Shown: positions 1 through 6,880 of the stretch, one piece after another
How positions within the stretch are numbered: the stretch's first letter is position 1
Layout: each line of letters begins with the position of its first letter
Virus record (IMG/VR): IMGVR_UViG_3300021168_000043
Span: 1 to 48,811 of that record
DNA from: a virus
Length of the DNA: 48,811 nucleotides
Direction: 5' to 3' (one strand)
The notes under the pieces: model-generated
What the model saw: only the letters and a program-made list of their open reading frames with translations
The model's database searches: none
What the model was told of the DNA's origin: nothing
Translations under genes and position numbers: made by a program

Positions 1-2
1 CG

Positions 3-674
3 CCGGGGGGCGGGGATGCGTTGGAAAGCGGCTTAGAGAGGGTCTTTAAGATCGCGGAGCGGCTGGGGCTGAAGATGCCGGGGGCGAGGGCGGCGGCGGA
101 GGCGGTGGATACGAAGGCCGGGATCATTGAGGCCTTGCCGGATATTCTTACGGCGGCTAACGGGCTCTTTGCGACGGGGGTGAATGCCTATCAAGCATTT
201 GTGTATCAGCAGGCGATCCAGCGGGGGGCGGTGGTGCAGATGCAGCCGCCTCAGCCTATGCCGATGCCTACCCCAGCGCCTACGCCTCAACCTAATCAGG
301 CCACCCCCCAAGCGATCCCTTCGGGAGCGGGGCCGGTAGAAGGTGAAGCGGCGGCGGCAGGGGATGATGGGTATCTGGATTTCATGCGACTGATTACGCG
401 GCCCGTGCTGAACCATATTAACCGGGGGCTGGGCGGGGATCAGTTCGCGGAATTTCTGATCGATCTGACGGACGTGGCCACCTACGAACAGATCAAGGCC
501 CAAGGCGGGGAGACGTTCTCCATGGCTCTGAATACGTTTGAGCCTATCGCCAGGGAGATCCGGGGGAAGGATCTGGTGGTGAGAAAGTTTGTGGATGAGT
601 TCATGAAGTATGACCCGGATAATCCACCGGACGATATTGGCGGCGAGGGCGAAGAGGAGGGGGTGACAGCATGA
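3..674 (+). CDS. Hypothetical protein, 5' end cut by window edge
   Basis: The reading frame is open to the left edge, so the true start lies outside the window; a TTG at 21 is the first possible start inside it. About 224 residues are visible. An N-terminal helical part is followed by a Pro/Met/Gln-rich low-complexity linker (roughly residues 75-105), then a compact alpha-helical C-terminal half and an acidic tail. No catalytic motif is seen. It overlaps the next gene by 4 bases (ATGA), so it belongs to a rightward operon. The linker between two helical parts suits a virion or scaffold-type protein, but this is inference. Confidence 0.75.
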   Translation, partial: PGGGDALESGLERVFKIAERLGLKMPGARAAAEAVDTKAGIIEALPDILTAANGLFATGVNAYQAFVYQQAIQRGAVVQMQPPQPMPMPTPAPTPQPNQATPQAIPSGAGPVEGEAAAAGDDGYLDFMRLITRPVLNHINRGLGGDQFAEFLIDLTDVATYEQIKAQGGETFSMALNTFEPIAREIRGKDLVVRKFVDEFMKYDPDNPPDDIGGEGEEEGVTA

Positions 675-928
675 GCGACACACAAAAAGTGGAAACACAT
701 CCGATCCAAACACATAACCCACCGGAGAGGTTGCCCAAGGTCGTTACCATGCGCGCTTACCAAGTGTATTGCGCGATGTTCGGATCCCAAGAGGCGCTCG
801 TTACGGGGGGCTGCCGTGGAGGTTTTAGCATTTCCGAGGTAATCGCGTTTCTATACGCTCGCACCTTCCCAGAGAAAGAATGGTCAGCACGGTTCGATGA
901 AGCTCTCCACGGTATGAGAGAGGGATGA
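671..928 (+). CDS. Hypothetical small protein
   Basis: An 85-residue protein whose ATG overlaps the stop of the preceding gene, so it is probably translationally coupled. It has a disordered N-terminus of about 20 residues, then a mixed alpha/beta part. There is no recognisable motif, signal peptide or membrane segment. I do not recognise the family; context makes it a rightward phage operon gene. Confidence 0.7.
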   Translation: MSDTQKVETHPIQTHNPPERLPKVVTMRAYQVYCAMFGSQEALVTGGCRGGFSISEVIAFLYARTFPEKEWSARFDEALHGMREG

Positions 929-944
929 ATAGGAAGAGACAAAA

Positions 945-1178
945 ATGTTTACGGTCAATCTTACGCGGGAGCAGTTTGAAGCGAAGAAGCGGAAGCTGGC
1001 GGTGGACGGGGTAAGGGTGAATGGGGACGCGGGGGAGATCCACCTCCCGCAGTTCGGGGTGAAGCTCAAGTTCTCTTACATCCAAACCAGCTTGATGGTG
1101 CAGGTGGTGGATAAGCCATTTCTGGTGCCGGAGAGCATGGTAGAGTCTAGGGCACGGGAGTGGTTTGAGGGGGCTTGA
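945..1178 (+). CDS. Hypothetical small protein, last gene of the rightward operon
   Basis: 77 residues, starting 16 bases after the previous stop behind an AGGAAGAGA ribosome-binding region. It alternates short beta strands with charged turns (residues 1-50) and has no Cys or catalytic signature. It is the last rightward gene before the tRNA-like region and the long leftward block. Function unknown. Confidence 0.7.
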   Translation: MFTVNLTREQFEAKKRKLAVDGVRVNGDAGEIHLPQFGVKLKFSYIQTSLMVQVVDKPFLVPESMVESRAREWFEGA

Positions 1179-1303
1179 TCACGCTTTCCAATCGTCGGCA
1201 ATCTCTTTAACAAACTGTTAGACATTCTTCGTAAGTACGAAGGACCCGTGCAATAGTCACGAACGGATGCTCAACCCGAGCAAGTGTTTTCAATTTTTTG
1301 GTA

Positions 1304-1332
1304 TTGCGTAGCATGTCAATTCCCTCTATAAT
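1304..1332 (+). promoter_or_regulatory. Promoter candidate ahead of the tRNA-like gene
   Basis: A perfect -10 box TATAAT lies at 1327-1332. A partial -35 TTGCGT lies at 1304-1309, with 17 bp between them. It sits 40 bp upstream of the tRNA-like element at 1373 and reads in the same direction. The 1179-1303 stretch upstream holds no convincing gene, only a possible 35-codon leftward ORF (1207-1314) that I do not call. Confidence 0.5.
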
Positions 1333-1372
1333 CTGCAATTGTCTGCATGGGCCTGATCGCAGGCTCTTGCGC

Positions 1373-1463
1373 GGATGGCTGCCAGAACGGTAATTGGACC
1401 GGCCTTATAAGCCGAGGTCGCGCCCTCAACCAGCGCGTGCGGGTTCGACCCTCGCGCCATCCG
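1373..1463 (+). tRNA. tRNA-like gene, anticodon UAU, long variable arm
   Basis: The fold can be traced by hand. Acceptor GGATGGC (1373-1379) pairs with GCCATCC (1456-1462). The D-arm is CCAG/TTGG around an 8-nt loop containing GG. The anticodon arm has loop CTTATAA at 1404-1410, with four good pairs and a C-A mismatch at its base. A long variable arm has a 5-bp CGCGC/GCGCG stem (1419-1423/1433-1437). The T-arm is GCGGG/CTCGC around TTCGACC. The anticodon is UAU, which would read AUA (Ile), yet long variable arms normally mark Leu, Ser or Tyr tRNAs. No CCA is encoded. The acceptor can extend by two more pairs. Confidence 0.65.
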
Positions 1464-1579
1464 CTCATAACTTACCGCGCTCAATAAAGAAAACGGCGAT
1501 GAACGCAGCGAATAACAGGACGCATACGGATACGATCTGTATAAGCATCAGTCGCTGTGCATGGCCGTAAAAGCGTCTC

Positions 1580-1948
1580 ATGGCTGCATCCGCTTTAGAA
1601 TTGGCGTTGTCCAGTAGACTTAGTGATCTTGAGAAATCTTGGTCCGTCCTTGACCACTGGATGAACTTTTGGACGGCTCTCGTCATAGTCGGCGTAGCCA
1701 TCGAATTAGGTGTGATCGTCAAGGAATACCGTGATGATCGGCACGAATGGTCGCGAGGAATCATACGCCCCCCAGATAAACCAAGCAGATGGTTGCTGTT
1801 TTGGAACCTGTCTGGGACGGCACTGGTTGTTATCGGCATCACGAGTCGTGGGAACGCGCTCAAGGGAGGCGGGTTACATCGCCGCGTAATCGGCGTAGGC
1901 GTGCCCGAGGACTTTCCCATAGAGATCGCCATCGGCAAAAAACCATAG
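1580..1948 (+). CDS. Predicted membrane protein
   Basis: 122 residues with an amphipathic N-terminal helix, a hydrophobic segment near residues 30-48 and a second near 69-86, the two joined by a charged loop. This layout resembles small two-helix membrane proteins of unknown function common in Proteobacteria and Acidobacteria. It follows the tRNA-like gene and could share its promoter. The last 35 residues look unlike a membrane-protein tail and may result from a frameshift. The opposite strand is also open (1465-2088) and includes hydrophobic stretches, so the strand call is uncertain. Confidence 0.45.
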   Translation: MAASALELALSSRLSDLEKSWSVLDHWMNFWTALVIVGVAIELGVIVKEYRDDRHEWSRGIIRPPDKPSRWLLFWNLSGTALVVIGITSRGNALKGGGLHRRVIGVGVPEDFPIEIAIGKKP

Positions 1949-2008
1949 AGCAGGCACACTACGGCCAGCCAGCCTGTCACGCTGAAACCATTAGGGCGTA
2001 ACCGCCGG

Positions 2009-2236
2009 TTACACTTTGTCAAGTGCAGAATCCCCGGGCAATTCGATATCTTCCACCGTCCGTACGACGCCGCCCGTAAGGGCATCAAAATTGTAGATGT
2101 CAGAGAACCAGCTTTCCGAACAGCAATCGCCTGAAACAGTAAACTTAAGAATCCCCTGATCGGTAGTTACATACAAGCTCTCTTCTGCCTCACCGATAAA
2201 CACCTTCTCGATTTTCTTGCCGATAAGCCGCTGCAT
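2009..2236 (-). CDS. DUF7448-like small protein
   Basis: 75 residues. I take the ATG at 2236 because a strong GGGGAG ribosome-binding site precedes it; the upstream extension is not protein-like. The core contains beta strands and a G-D-C-C-x-E-S-W-F stretch, typical of small phage proteins with the GDCCS-S-W motif (DUF7448-type, recalled from family knowledge). Biochemical role unknown. It is the last gene of the leftward block and lies downstream of a pair of hairpins in its leader. Confidence 0.65.
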   Translation of the reverse strand: MQRLIGKKIEKVFIGEAEESLYVTTDQGILKFTVSGDCCSESWFSDIYNFDALTGGVVRTVEDIELPGDSALDKV

Positions 2237-2272
2237 TGATTGCTCCCCTTTCTCCCCCACCTTGCTCTTAAA

Positions 2273-2392
2273 GCCCGATTCGTCTCCCCATTCGGGCCAC
2301 ATGGGGCGTGAGGCGATCCCCGCCTGGAGAAACCTCACACGCAGTCAGACTTCTACAAGCCTGTAGTCCGATTCGCCCCACCATTCGGACTA
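2273..2392 (-). promoter_or_regulatory. Tandem pair of related hairpins in an intergenic leader
   Basis: Two hairpins lie between the ParB-like gene and the DUF7448-like gene. The first pairs 2273-2278 (GCCCGA) with 2292-2297. The second pairs 2364-2371 (TAGTCCGA) with 2385-2392. Both have 13-nt loops of the same pattern (plus-strand TTCG..., ending CAT). The stems differ at paired positions while pairing is kept, which looks like covariation. They may form a structured leader RNA or a protein-binding site on the leftward transcript. Confidence 0.5.
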
Positions 2393-2435
2393 AGATGGCT
2401 GACGTACCCTGGAGGTGGGTTGGGGCTTTCCTTCT

Positions 2436-3410
2436 TCAGCGGGCCGCGTCAATCTTATTCGCCAGCGCCCGCTCGCCCAGTTTGCCGTCCAGCGCCTTAA
2501 TCAGCGCCAGCGCCACTTCCTGAACCTTTCCCGAATACTTACACTCATACTCCTCGCCTTTCGCCTGGGCCTTCTCCGCTTCCTTCCCCACCCCGGCAAG
2601 GCTCTCAAACATCGCCCGCAACTCACGATTCGTCAGACTAATCTTCGCCTCCGACTGTCCATCCCCCTTCGCCTGCGCCTTGGCCCGCTTCTTCGCCCTC
2701 ACCTTATCCCTGGTAACGCCCGCGCCCTTCTTGGCCCCGCCCTTCAGAATCTCCTCCACGATCTCATCCTGCTCGTCATTGTCCAGCCCAATGAGATTCC
2801 GCGCAATCGTATACCCGATCTTGCGCTCATGAATGGCCTTCTGGATATGCGCCCGAAACTCCGCCATCTGGGACACTTCCGTCACCCATGTAGGCGAATG
2901 CCCCAGGATCTTCCCCGCTGCCGACCGGGTGAGCCCAAACTGCTCCGTCATCACCTTAATCACCCGCGCATGATCAATGGGGCTCATCTCAAACCGTCTG
3001 ATATTCGCCGCCGCCCCTGCCGTGAACGCCTCCACGTCCGTCAGATCCACCAGCATGGCCTTCACCTTCATGCGCTTAGTAGCCAGCTTATTCTCGTTGA
3101 TGTATTCGATGGCCCGCACGCGGTTCGCGCCGTCCACCACCACGTTCTTCGTCCCCACCACCCGGTAGAGAATGGGGTAGAGCTGCCCCTGCCGCACAAT
3201 GTCATGCGCCAGCTCCACAATCTTCTTCGCGTCCGGCGCGTACCGGCGCACCTGCATTTCGTCATCAAGCACGATCTCCGAGACATTTAGCTCCGTCACG
3301 TTCTCCGGGAGCACCACGGCCTTCATCGAATCGAGATCAAAGGGGGCGGTCACGTTCGATACGTGGTCAGCGCCGCCTTCTTGAGCCTGTGTTTGTGTTT
3401 CTGCGGTCAT
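2436..3410 (-). CDS. ParB/Srx-domain DNA-binding protein
   Basis: 324 residues from the ATG at 3410, chosen because AAAAAGGAGAACGAA precedes it. Residues about 45-130 form a ParB N-terminal (Srx-fold) domain with a V-V-D-G-A-N-R-V motif, the usual nucleotide/nuclease-site position. Next comes a helix-turn-helix region (about 150-200) with S-A-A-G-K-I-L-G-H-S-P-T-W-V. A basic, Lys/Ala-rich linker follows, then a helical C-terminus. Such proteins act in partition, or as phage regulators or nucleases. No ParA partner is visible nearby, so regulation or replication is as likely as segregation. Confidence 0.85.
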   Translation of the reverse strand: MTAETQTQAQEGGADHVSNVTAPFDLDSMKAVVLPENVTELNVSEIVLDDEMQVRRYAPDAKKIVELAHDIVRQGQLYPILYRVVGTKNVVVDGANRVRAIEYINENKLATKRMKVKAMLVDLTDVEAFTAGAAANIRRFEMSPIDHARVIKVMTEQFGLTRSAAGKILGHSPTWVTEVSQMAEFRAHIQKAIHERKIGYTIARNLIGLDNDEQDEIVEEILKGGAKKGAGVTRDKVRAKKRAKAQAKGDGQSEAKISLTNRELRAMFESLAGVGKEAEKAQAKGEEYECKYSGKVQEVALALIKALDGKLGERALANKIDAAR

Positions 3411-3529
3411 TTCGTTCTCCTTTTTGATTTGTGAATACTTTGGTGGGGAGATCGGGCCAATACGCATGCCAGCCACGCCCTAGCCCGAATTTCGCCCTTT
3501 CTATTTCTGCCTTACCTGCCTACGCTTAC

Positions 3530-3973
3530 CTACTGCCGCCGTCCAGCTACCTGCAATTCCTCTTCTTCGTCCCCGTCTCCGTCCGATTCGTCATCATCTT
3601 CCACGCCCTCATAAGCGCCGTCAAGGTCTTCGTCCTCGTCCCCGTCAAGATCCTCGTCATCATCCTCTACCGACGCCTCAACCTGAGCCTCCGCCTGCCC
3701 TTCTCCTTCGCCTTCCCCAGCGACTTGGAACTCCACATCCTCATGCTCCACCTCCCCCACGTCCCTCCCATCCATCTCCAGCCATTCGTTCTCCGGGAGA
3801 AGGCTCACAACGTCTTTAGGGTCATCGGGATCGATATCGATGAAGGCGAGGAAACGGTGGCCACCGGCGTCGAGTGTGGCGGCTTCTCCGTAGGGGAAGA
3901 GTTCGCCTTCTGTGCCGTCGCCTGCAACGATGCGGTAGGCGTCGTCACCGTATTGAAGTTTGGGGTTAGCCAT
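3530..3973 (-). CDS. Acidic-tailed hypothetical protein
   Basis: 147 residues. The first 75 look folded (beta-rich). The last 65 are almost wholly Asp/Glu/Gly with a few Ala and Gln. Such acidic tails mimic DNA or bind basic partners in some phage proteins (possibility, not shown). An exact copy of the dispersed 13-bp palindrome lies inside it (3789-3801), encoding Leu-Leu-Pro-Glu-Asn. The 3411-3529 gap upstream of the ParB-like gene shows no clear promoter. Confidence 0.7.
   Translation of the reverse strand: MANPKLQYGDDAYRIVAGDGTEGELFPYGEAATLDAGGHRFLAFIDIDPDDPKDVVSLLPENEWLEMDGRDVGEVEHEDVEFQVAGEGEGEGQAEAQVEASVEDDDEDLDGDEDEDLDGAYEGVEDDDESDGDGDEEEELQVAGRRQ
3789..3801. promoter_or_regulatory. 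Exact copy of the dispersed 13-bp palindrome (inside a gene)
   Basis: TTCTCCGGGAGAA, identical on both strands apart from the central base. It falls in codons for Leu-Pro-Glu, which by itself would favour this string, so it is weaker evidence than the intergenic copies. Confidence 0.4.
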
Positions 3974-3997
3974 TGAAGAATAAGCTCCTGAGTAAGA

Positions 3998-4234
3998 TTA
4001 AGGGGTAGAGGGGGGAGTGTCAAGAGGCAAATTCTCCAGCACCTCCCGGCACACGGAGCAGAGCTGGCCGCCGTTTTTTAGGACCGACACGCCGTCTGTG
4101 GTGTGGCAGATGTCGCAGTGGAAGAGATGGGAGATTTTGGCTTGGCGGATCTGTTGGCGGCGGTAAGGGCGGCAGTGCTTCCAGAGCCACGAATCGATGC
4201 GGGGAGGGAGATGGAGGCGTAGGCGTAAGGGCAT
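3998..4234 (-). CDS. Small zinc-ribbon-like protein
   Basis: 78 residues. The N-terminal half is rich in Arg and Leu. A C-x2-C (CDIC) and a second C-x2-C (CSVC) are separated by about 17 residues, typical of a treble-clef or zinc-ribbon metal site. It is probably a nucleic-acid or protein-binding accessory protein. It lies 4 bases from the next gene in the leftward operon. Specific role unknown. Confidence 0.65.
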   Translation of the reverse strand: MPLRLRLHLPPRIDSWLWKHCRPYRRQQIRQAKISHLFHCDICHTTDGVSVLKNGGQLCSVCREVLENLPLDTPPSTP

Positions 4235-4238
4235 GACT

Positions 4239-4442
4239 CTACATCACCCCCTTTTTTGGTGACGTTGGCGTAGGTGGCGTGATCTTGGCTTTCACCGTTT
4301 TACCGCATGAAACCATGTCCATGGCTACTAGTGTGTAGCGGATGTGGGTGATCGGGTCACCACAGATGATTTCTTGGGGTTTACGGAGCTGTTGGCGCAT
4401 CAGCCGGAGATCGCGGGGGGTGATGGGGATGGGGAAGGGCAT
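4239..4442 (-). CDS. Hypothetical small protein
   Basis: 67 residues from the ATG at 4442, preceded by GGGAGAAATAGG. The upstream extension overlaps the next gene fully and is not chosen. It is Pro-rich at the start and Lys-rich at the end, with two Cys. No recognised motif. It sits directly after the 49-residue gene in the leftward operon. Confidence 0.6.
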   Translation of the reverse strand: MPFPIPITPRDLRLMRQQLRKPQEIICGDPITHIRYTLVAMDMVSCGKTVKAKITPPTPTSPKKGVM

Positions 4443-4443
4443 C

Positions 4444-4593
4444 CTATTTCTCCCTTCCATCCCATAGCTTGACGATCTCAAGCCATGTATCCCCCACGAA
4501 TAGGTTCCAAGTCATTAGCCCCGGCTCCGGCTTCTCCAGCAACGCATGGAGTCTATCTGTATGAACTTTTAGCTTCTCCAGTAACTCAGGCAT
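4444..4593 (-). CDS. Short hypothetical protein, coupled to the helicase gene
   Basis: A 49-residue ORF whose ATG overlaps the stop codon of the UvrD-like helicase gene (ATGA). It has an amphipathic helix at the N-terminus (Leu/Lys/Glu pattern) and an aromatic-rich C-terminus. The coupling supports real translation. Function unknown; a helicase accessory peptide is possible but unsupported. Confidence 0.55.
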   Translation of the reverse strand: MPELLEKLKVHTDRLHALLEKPEPGLMTWNLFVGDTWLEIVKLWDGREK

Positions 4594-6269
4594 CAAAGCA
4601 CCTCCTCCATCGGCACCGTCTCCACCCTGCCGCTTGCATACTCCAGCTCCACCGTTTTCTCCGCCCGGTCGGGGTAGGCCGTAGCCTCCCCGCTCTCCGC
4701 CCGGTTCTTAAACTCCGCCTCCCACCATTCCGTGCCATCCCGCCGTTTAAAGGGCACCATAATCTCCACCAGCTCCTTCTTAGCCCTGGTCACGGCTACG
4801 TAAGCAAGGTTGGTTTCCTGCTGAATCTGCCAATCTTTCCGTGCGTAAGGACTAGGCATATAGCGGTTGCGCCCGATTAAGAATACGCGATCCCACTCCC
4901 GGCCTTTCGATCTGTGGATGGTGCATAGGCGTAGGATGTCCTGCTGATTGTCGCCGAAGAGAAACTCAATCTTATTCACCAGATCATCCGTCGTCTTGAC
5001 GCTCCGGTAATGGCAGAGGTCTTTGAGTATCTCGCAGCGGTCCACCAAGGCCTCCGCCTTGCCCTCTTTCCCGGCGTCCTCAAGGCGTTTCGATTCCGAA
5101 TCCTGGTAAGCGCCCAGATACTCCAGGAACTCCTCTATGCCGATGTCCTCCCCCCATTTGGTGGCGAGGGCGATCAAGCCTTTAGTGGATGCGCCTTCTA
5201 CCACGCATGCGATGTCCATCTCCCGCAGCCGCATGGCCACCCCGACGAGGGGCCGAGTGTTCCGGCATAGGATTACGTCGTCGGGGGAGAGGCCGCCAGT
5301 CTGCGCGACCTTCCAGAAATCTGTATGGGTGAGGTTGGTGACATCGCCTTCAGGGGCGGACGGATGCGCCTCAAACTTAGGCACCCACGTCTGGGCCACT
5401 GTCACCACGCTTTTGGGGCAGCGGTAGGTGACGGATAGAGGAAGCTCATTGGAATCGAGCTGCCGCTTGATGATCTCCATCGAATCGGACGAAGCCCCGG
5501 CAAATCCGTAGATGGCCTGATGAGGATCACCCACCGCCACCAGCCGGGAGTTCTTATGCATCATCTCATACGCGATCAGCCGCCGCGCCGTATTGGTATC
5601 CTGGGCTTCGTCGATCATCACCCAATCGTACTTCCGGAACGGCGCATGGTAGTAGAGGGGGGCCAGGAGCATGTCATCGAAATCAATCACCTGCTCACAC
5701 TGTTCCAAACTCTCCCTGTAGACCTTGATGCACACTTGGATGAAGTCTTCCGTGGGCATCCCACCTGGAATCTCCTCCCTGATGTCGTAGTAGTCGATGA
5801 TGTCCTCCCAGGGCTTGGTATCAGACAGTGAGGTCTGCCCGCGTACGCCTAAGCAGTTCTGTTTAGCGAAGCTTACGGCGGAGCAGATGACGCTCACCAG
5901 CTTCTTATCCCACATGGCCGCCGGTGTGGAGGTCTTGGCGATCTTCCTGACCTTCTGCCCGTCCGGCGTCTGCAACCGCTTCGCCACCTGCCGCCATGCC
6001 CCGTACCCGGCGGAGTGGATGGTCGCGCCTTTGACGTGGTGAGAGCCTTGAGCTTGCAGGCGGGCGGAAAATTCATCGGCAATGGCCTTATTAAAAGCGC
6101 CGCAAAAGCCGGAGCCATGGATGATCTTAGCGATCTCCATAAGGGTGGTGGTCTTACCTGTGCCCGCGTAGGAGATGAGGTTTAGGCTGCCATGGCCGTT
6201 CCGTACCCATTCGAATACGGCAAGCTGTTGGGGTGAAGGGATGAAGGGGCGGGCGCTGGAGGGGGTCAT
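4593..6269 (-). CDS. UvrD/Rep-like superfamily 1 DNA helicase
   Basis: 558 residues from the ATG at 6269, which has AGGGGG about 10 bases upstream. Walker A is Y-A-G-T-G-K-T-T-T (about residues 34-42), Walker B is M-I-D-E-A-Q-D-T, and motif VI is Y-V-A-V-T-R-A-K-K-E-L near residue 505. The order matches SF1A 3'-5' helicases, but it is shorter than UvrD (about 720), with reduced 2B-type insertions, as in phage Dda/UvrD-like helicases. It would unwind DNA at the fork or in recombination. It belongs to the leftward replication operon and is coupled to the small gene downstream. Confidence 0.93.
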   Translation of the reverse strand: MTPSSARPFIPSPQQLAVFEWVRNGHGSLNLISYAGTGKTTTLMEIAKIIHGSGFCGAFNKAIADEFSARLQAQGSHHVKGATIHSAGYGAWRQVAKRLQTPDGQKVRKIAKTSTPAAMWDKKLVSVICSAVSFAKQNCLGVRGQTSLSDTKPWEDIIDYYDIREEIPGGMPTEDFIQVCIKVYRESLEQCEQVIDFDDMLLAPLYYHAPFRKYDWVMIDEAQDTNTARRLIAYEMMHKNSRLVAVGDPHQAIYGFAGASSDSMEIIKRQLDSNELPLSVTYRCPKSVVTVAQTWVPKFEAHPSAPEGDVTNLTHTDFWKVAQTGGLSPDDVILCRNTRPLVGVAMRLREMDIACVVEGASTKGLIALATKWGEDIGIEEFLEYLGAYQDSESKRLEDAGKEGKAEALVDRCEILKDLCHYRSVKTTDDLVNKIEFLFGDNQQDILRLCTIHRSKGREWDRVFLIGRNRYMPSPYARKDWQIQQETNLAYVAVTRAKKELVEIMVPFKRRDGTEWWEAEFKNRAESGEATAYPDRAEKTVELEYASGRVETVPMEEVL

Positions 6270-6271
6270 TT

Positions 6272-6484
6272 TTACAATCCCCCTGTGATGCCGCCGCGAG
6301 GATTCCATACTGCTTTGGCGGTACGTTCCCGTGCTTCTGCCAATTTAGAGGCACACTTTTTACACTGTCTTGGCTCTTTGTCGAAACGATCCGCCTCACG
6401 AACTGCAATGTGGGCGTCCTGTCTACCACAATAAACGCGCCCTTGCGGTGCGTAGTGAACTATGCCTTGATTGTTTGCTGCCAT
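6272..6484 (-). CDS. Small Cys/His protein
   Basis: 70 residues. A lone Cys in V-Y-C-G-R and a C-x2-C (C-K-K-C) about 20 residues later give a possible metal site. The C-terminus is basic. It ends 2 bases before the helicase start. Its leader carries an exact copy of the dispersed palindrome (6530-6542) and a G-rich tract ending in GGAGGAAAG before the ATG, so it may start a transcription or regulation sub-unit. Confidence 0.6.
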   Translation of the reverse strand: MAANNQGIVHYAPQGRVYCGRQDAHIAVREADRFDKEPRQCKKCASKLAEARERTAKAVWNPRGGITGGL

Positions 6485-6529
6485 TTCTACTTTCCTCCCA
6501 CCTCCACCTTACCCCAACTTCCCCCATTT

Positions 6530-6542
6530 TTCTCCCGGAGAA
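6530..6542. promoter_or_regulatory. Exact copy of the dispersed 13-bp palindrome (intergenic)
   Basis: TTCTCCCGGAGAA in the 109-bp gap between two leftward genes. On the minus strand it is followed by AAAAA and a G-rich tract containing GGGGTAAG. The same arrangement is found in the leader at 10002-10014. A short GTACTA/TAGTAC inverted repeat lies beside it (6563-6586). Confidence 0.65.
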
Positions 6543-6593
6543 ACACGGGAGGATAGGGGATTTGTACTAGGATTTTTCTGTAGTACCACCAGA

Positions 6594-6761
6594 TCAGCCG
6601 CCGCAATGCTCACACCGGGCACGCATTCCGTAGTTTCCGGCTGTCCATCGACAGAGACGCCCACAATCAGGGCATCGGCGCTTGGCGTTATCCTCTGCAA
6701 TTTTACGCGCTCGCAGTAGCCTCTGCTCAAGTGTCAAGCGATTTACTTGCTTACGCCTCAT
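6594..6761 (-). CDS. 55-residue zinc-ribbon protein
   Basis: A basic N-terminal helix (Arg/Lys/Leu-rich) is followed by C-P-D-C-G and, about 18 residues on, C-E-H-C-G-G at the very end: a complete two-knuckle zinc ribbon. Its ATG overlaps the stop of the gene upstream (6751-6879). A longer ORF in another frame (6509-6730) is its shadow. Likely a nucleic-acid-binding accessory protein; target unknown. Confidence 0.65.
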   Translation of the reverse strand: MRRKQVNRLTLEQRLLRARKIAEDNAKRRCPDCGRLCRWTAGNYGMRARCEHCGG

Positions 6762-6879
6762 CTTCTATTCGCCCTTTTGAAATTGGCGGGGCCGCATCCC
6801 ACGTCACCCAAGAATGCGCCGGACCCGGAGGAAAGAGTGATCCAGCCATCCGGTGGTTTTCCCGCAGTAGCGGCCCCAT
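6751..6879 (-). CDS. 42-residue hypothetical protein
   Basis: Starts one base after the TAA of the Spo11-like gene and overlaps the start of the zinc-ribbon gene by 11 bases, filling the gap exactly. It is rich in Pro, Gly and Trp and ends acidic. The tight packing is the main support. No function can be assigned. Confidence 0.5.
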   Translation of the reverse strand: MGPLLRENHRMAGSLFPPGPAHSWVTWDAAPPISKGRIEDEA

Positions 6880-6880
6880 A

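Noticed and set aside
33-722. Long leftward ORF across the first genes
   Set aside because: It is antisense to the better-supported rightward frame, and its composition is Arg/His/Pro-rich as expected of a shadow.
1207-1314. 35-codon leftward ORF before the tRNA-like gene
   Set aside because: No ribosome-binding site or neighbour coupling, and it overlaps the -35 region of the promoter candidate.
1465-2088. Leftward 207-codon ORF over the membrane gene
   Set aside because: Its middle is low-quality antisense sequence. Two hydrophobic patches keep some doubt, so the strand of this locus is given modest confidence.
2415-3290. Rightward ORF of 291 codons opposite the ParB-like gene
   Set aside because: Mirror of a clear ParB-like frame; Arg/Leu/His-rich composition without domains.
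6509-6730. 73-codon leftward ORF
   Set aside because: It overlaps the 55-residue zinc ribbon (6594-6761), whose four Cys are correctly spaced and which fits the overlaps with its neighbours.
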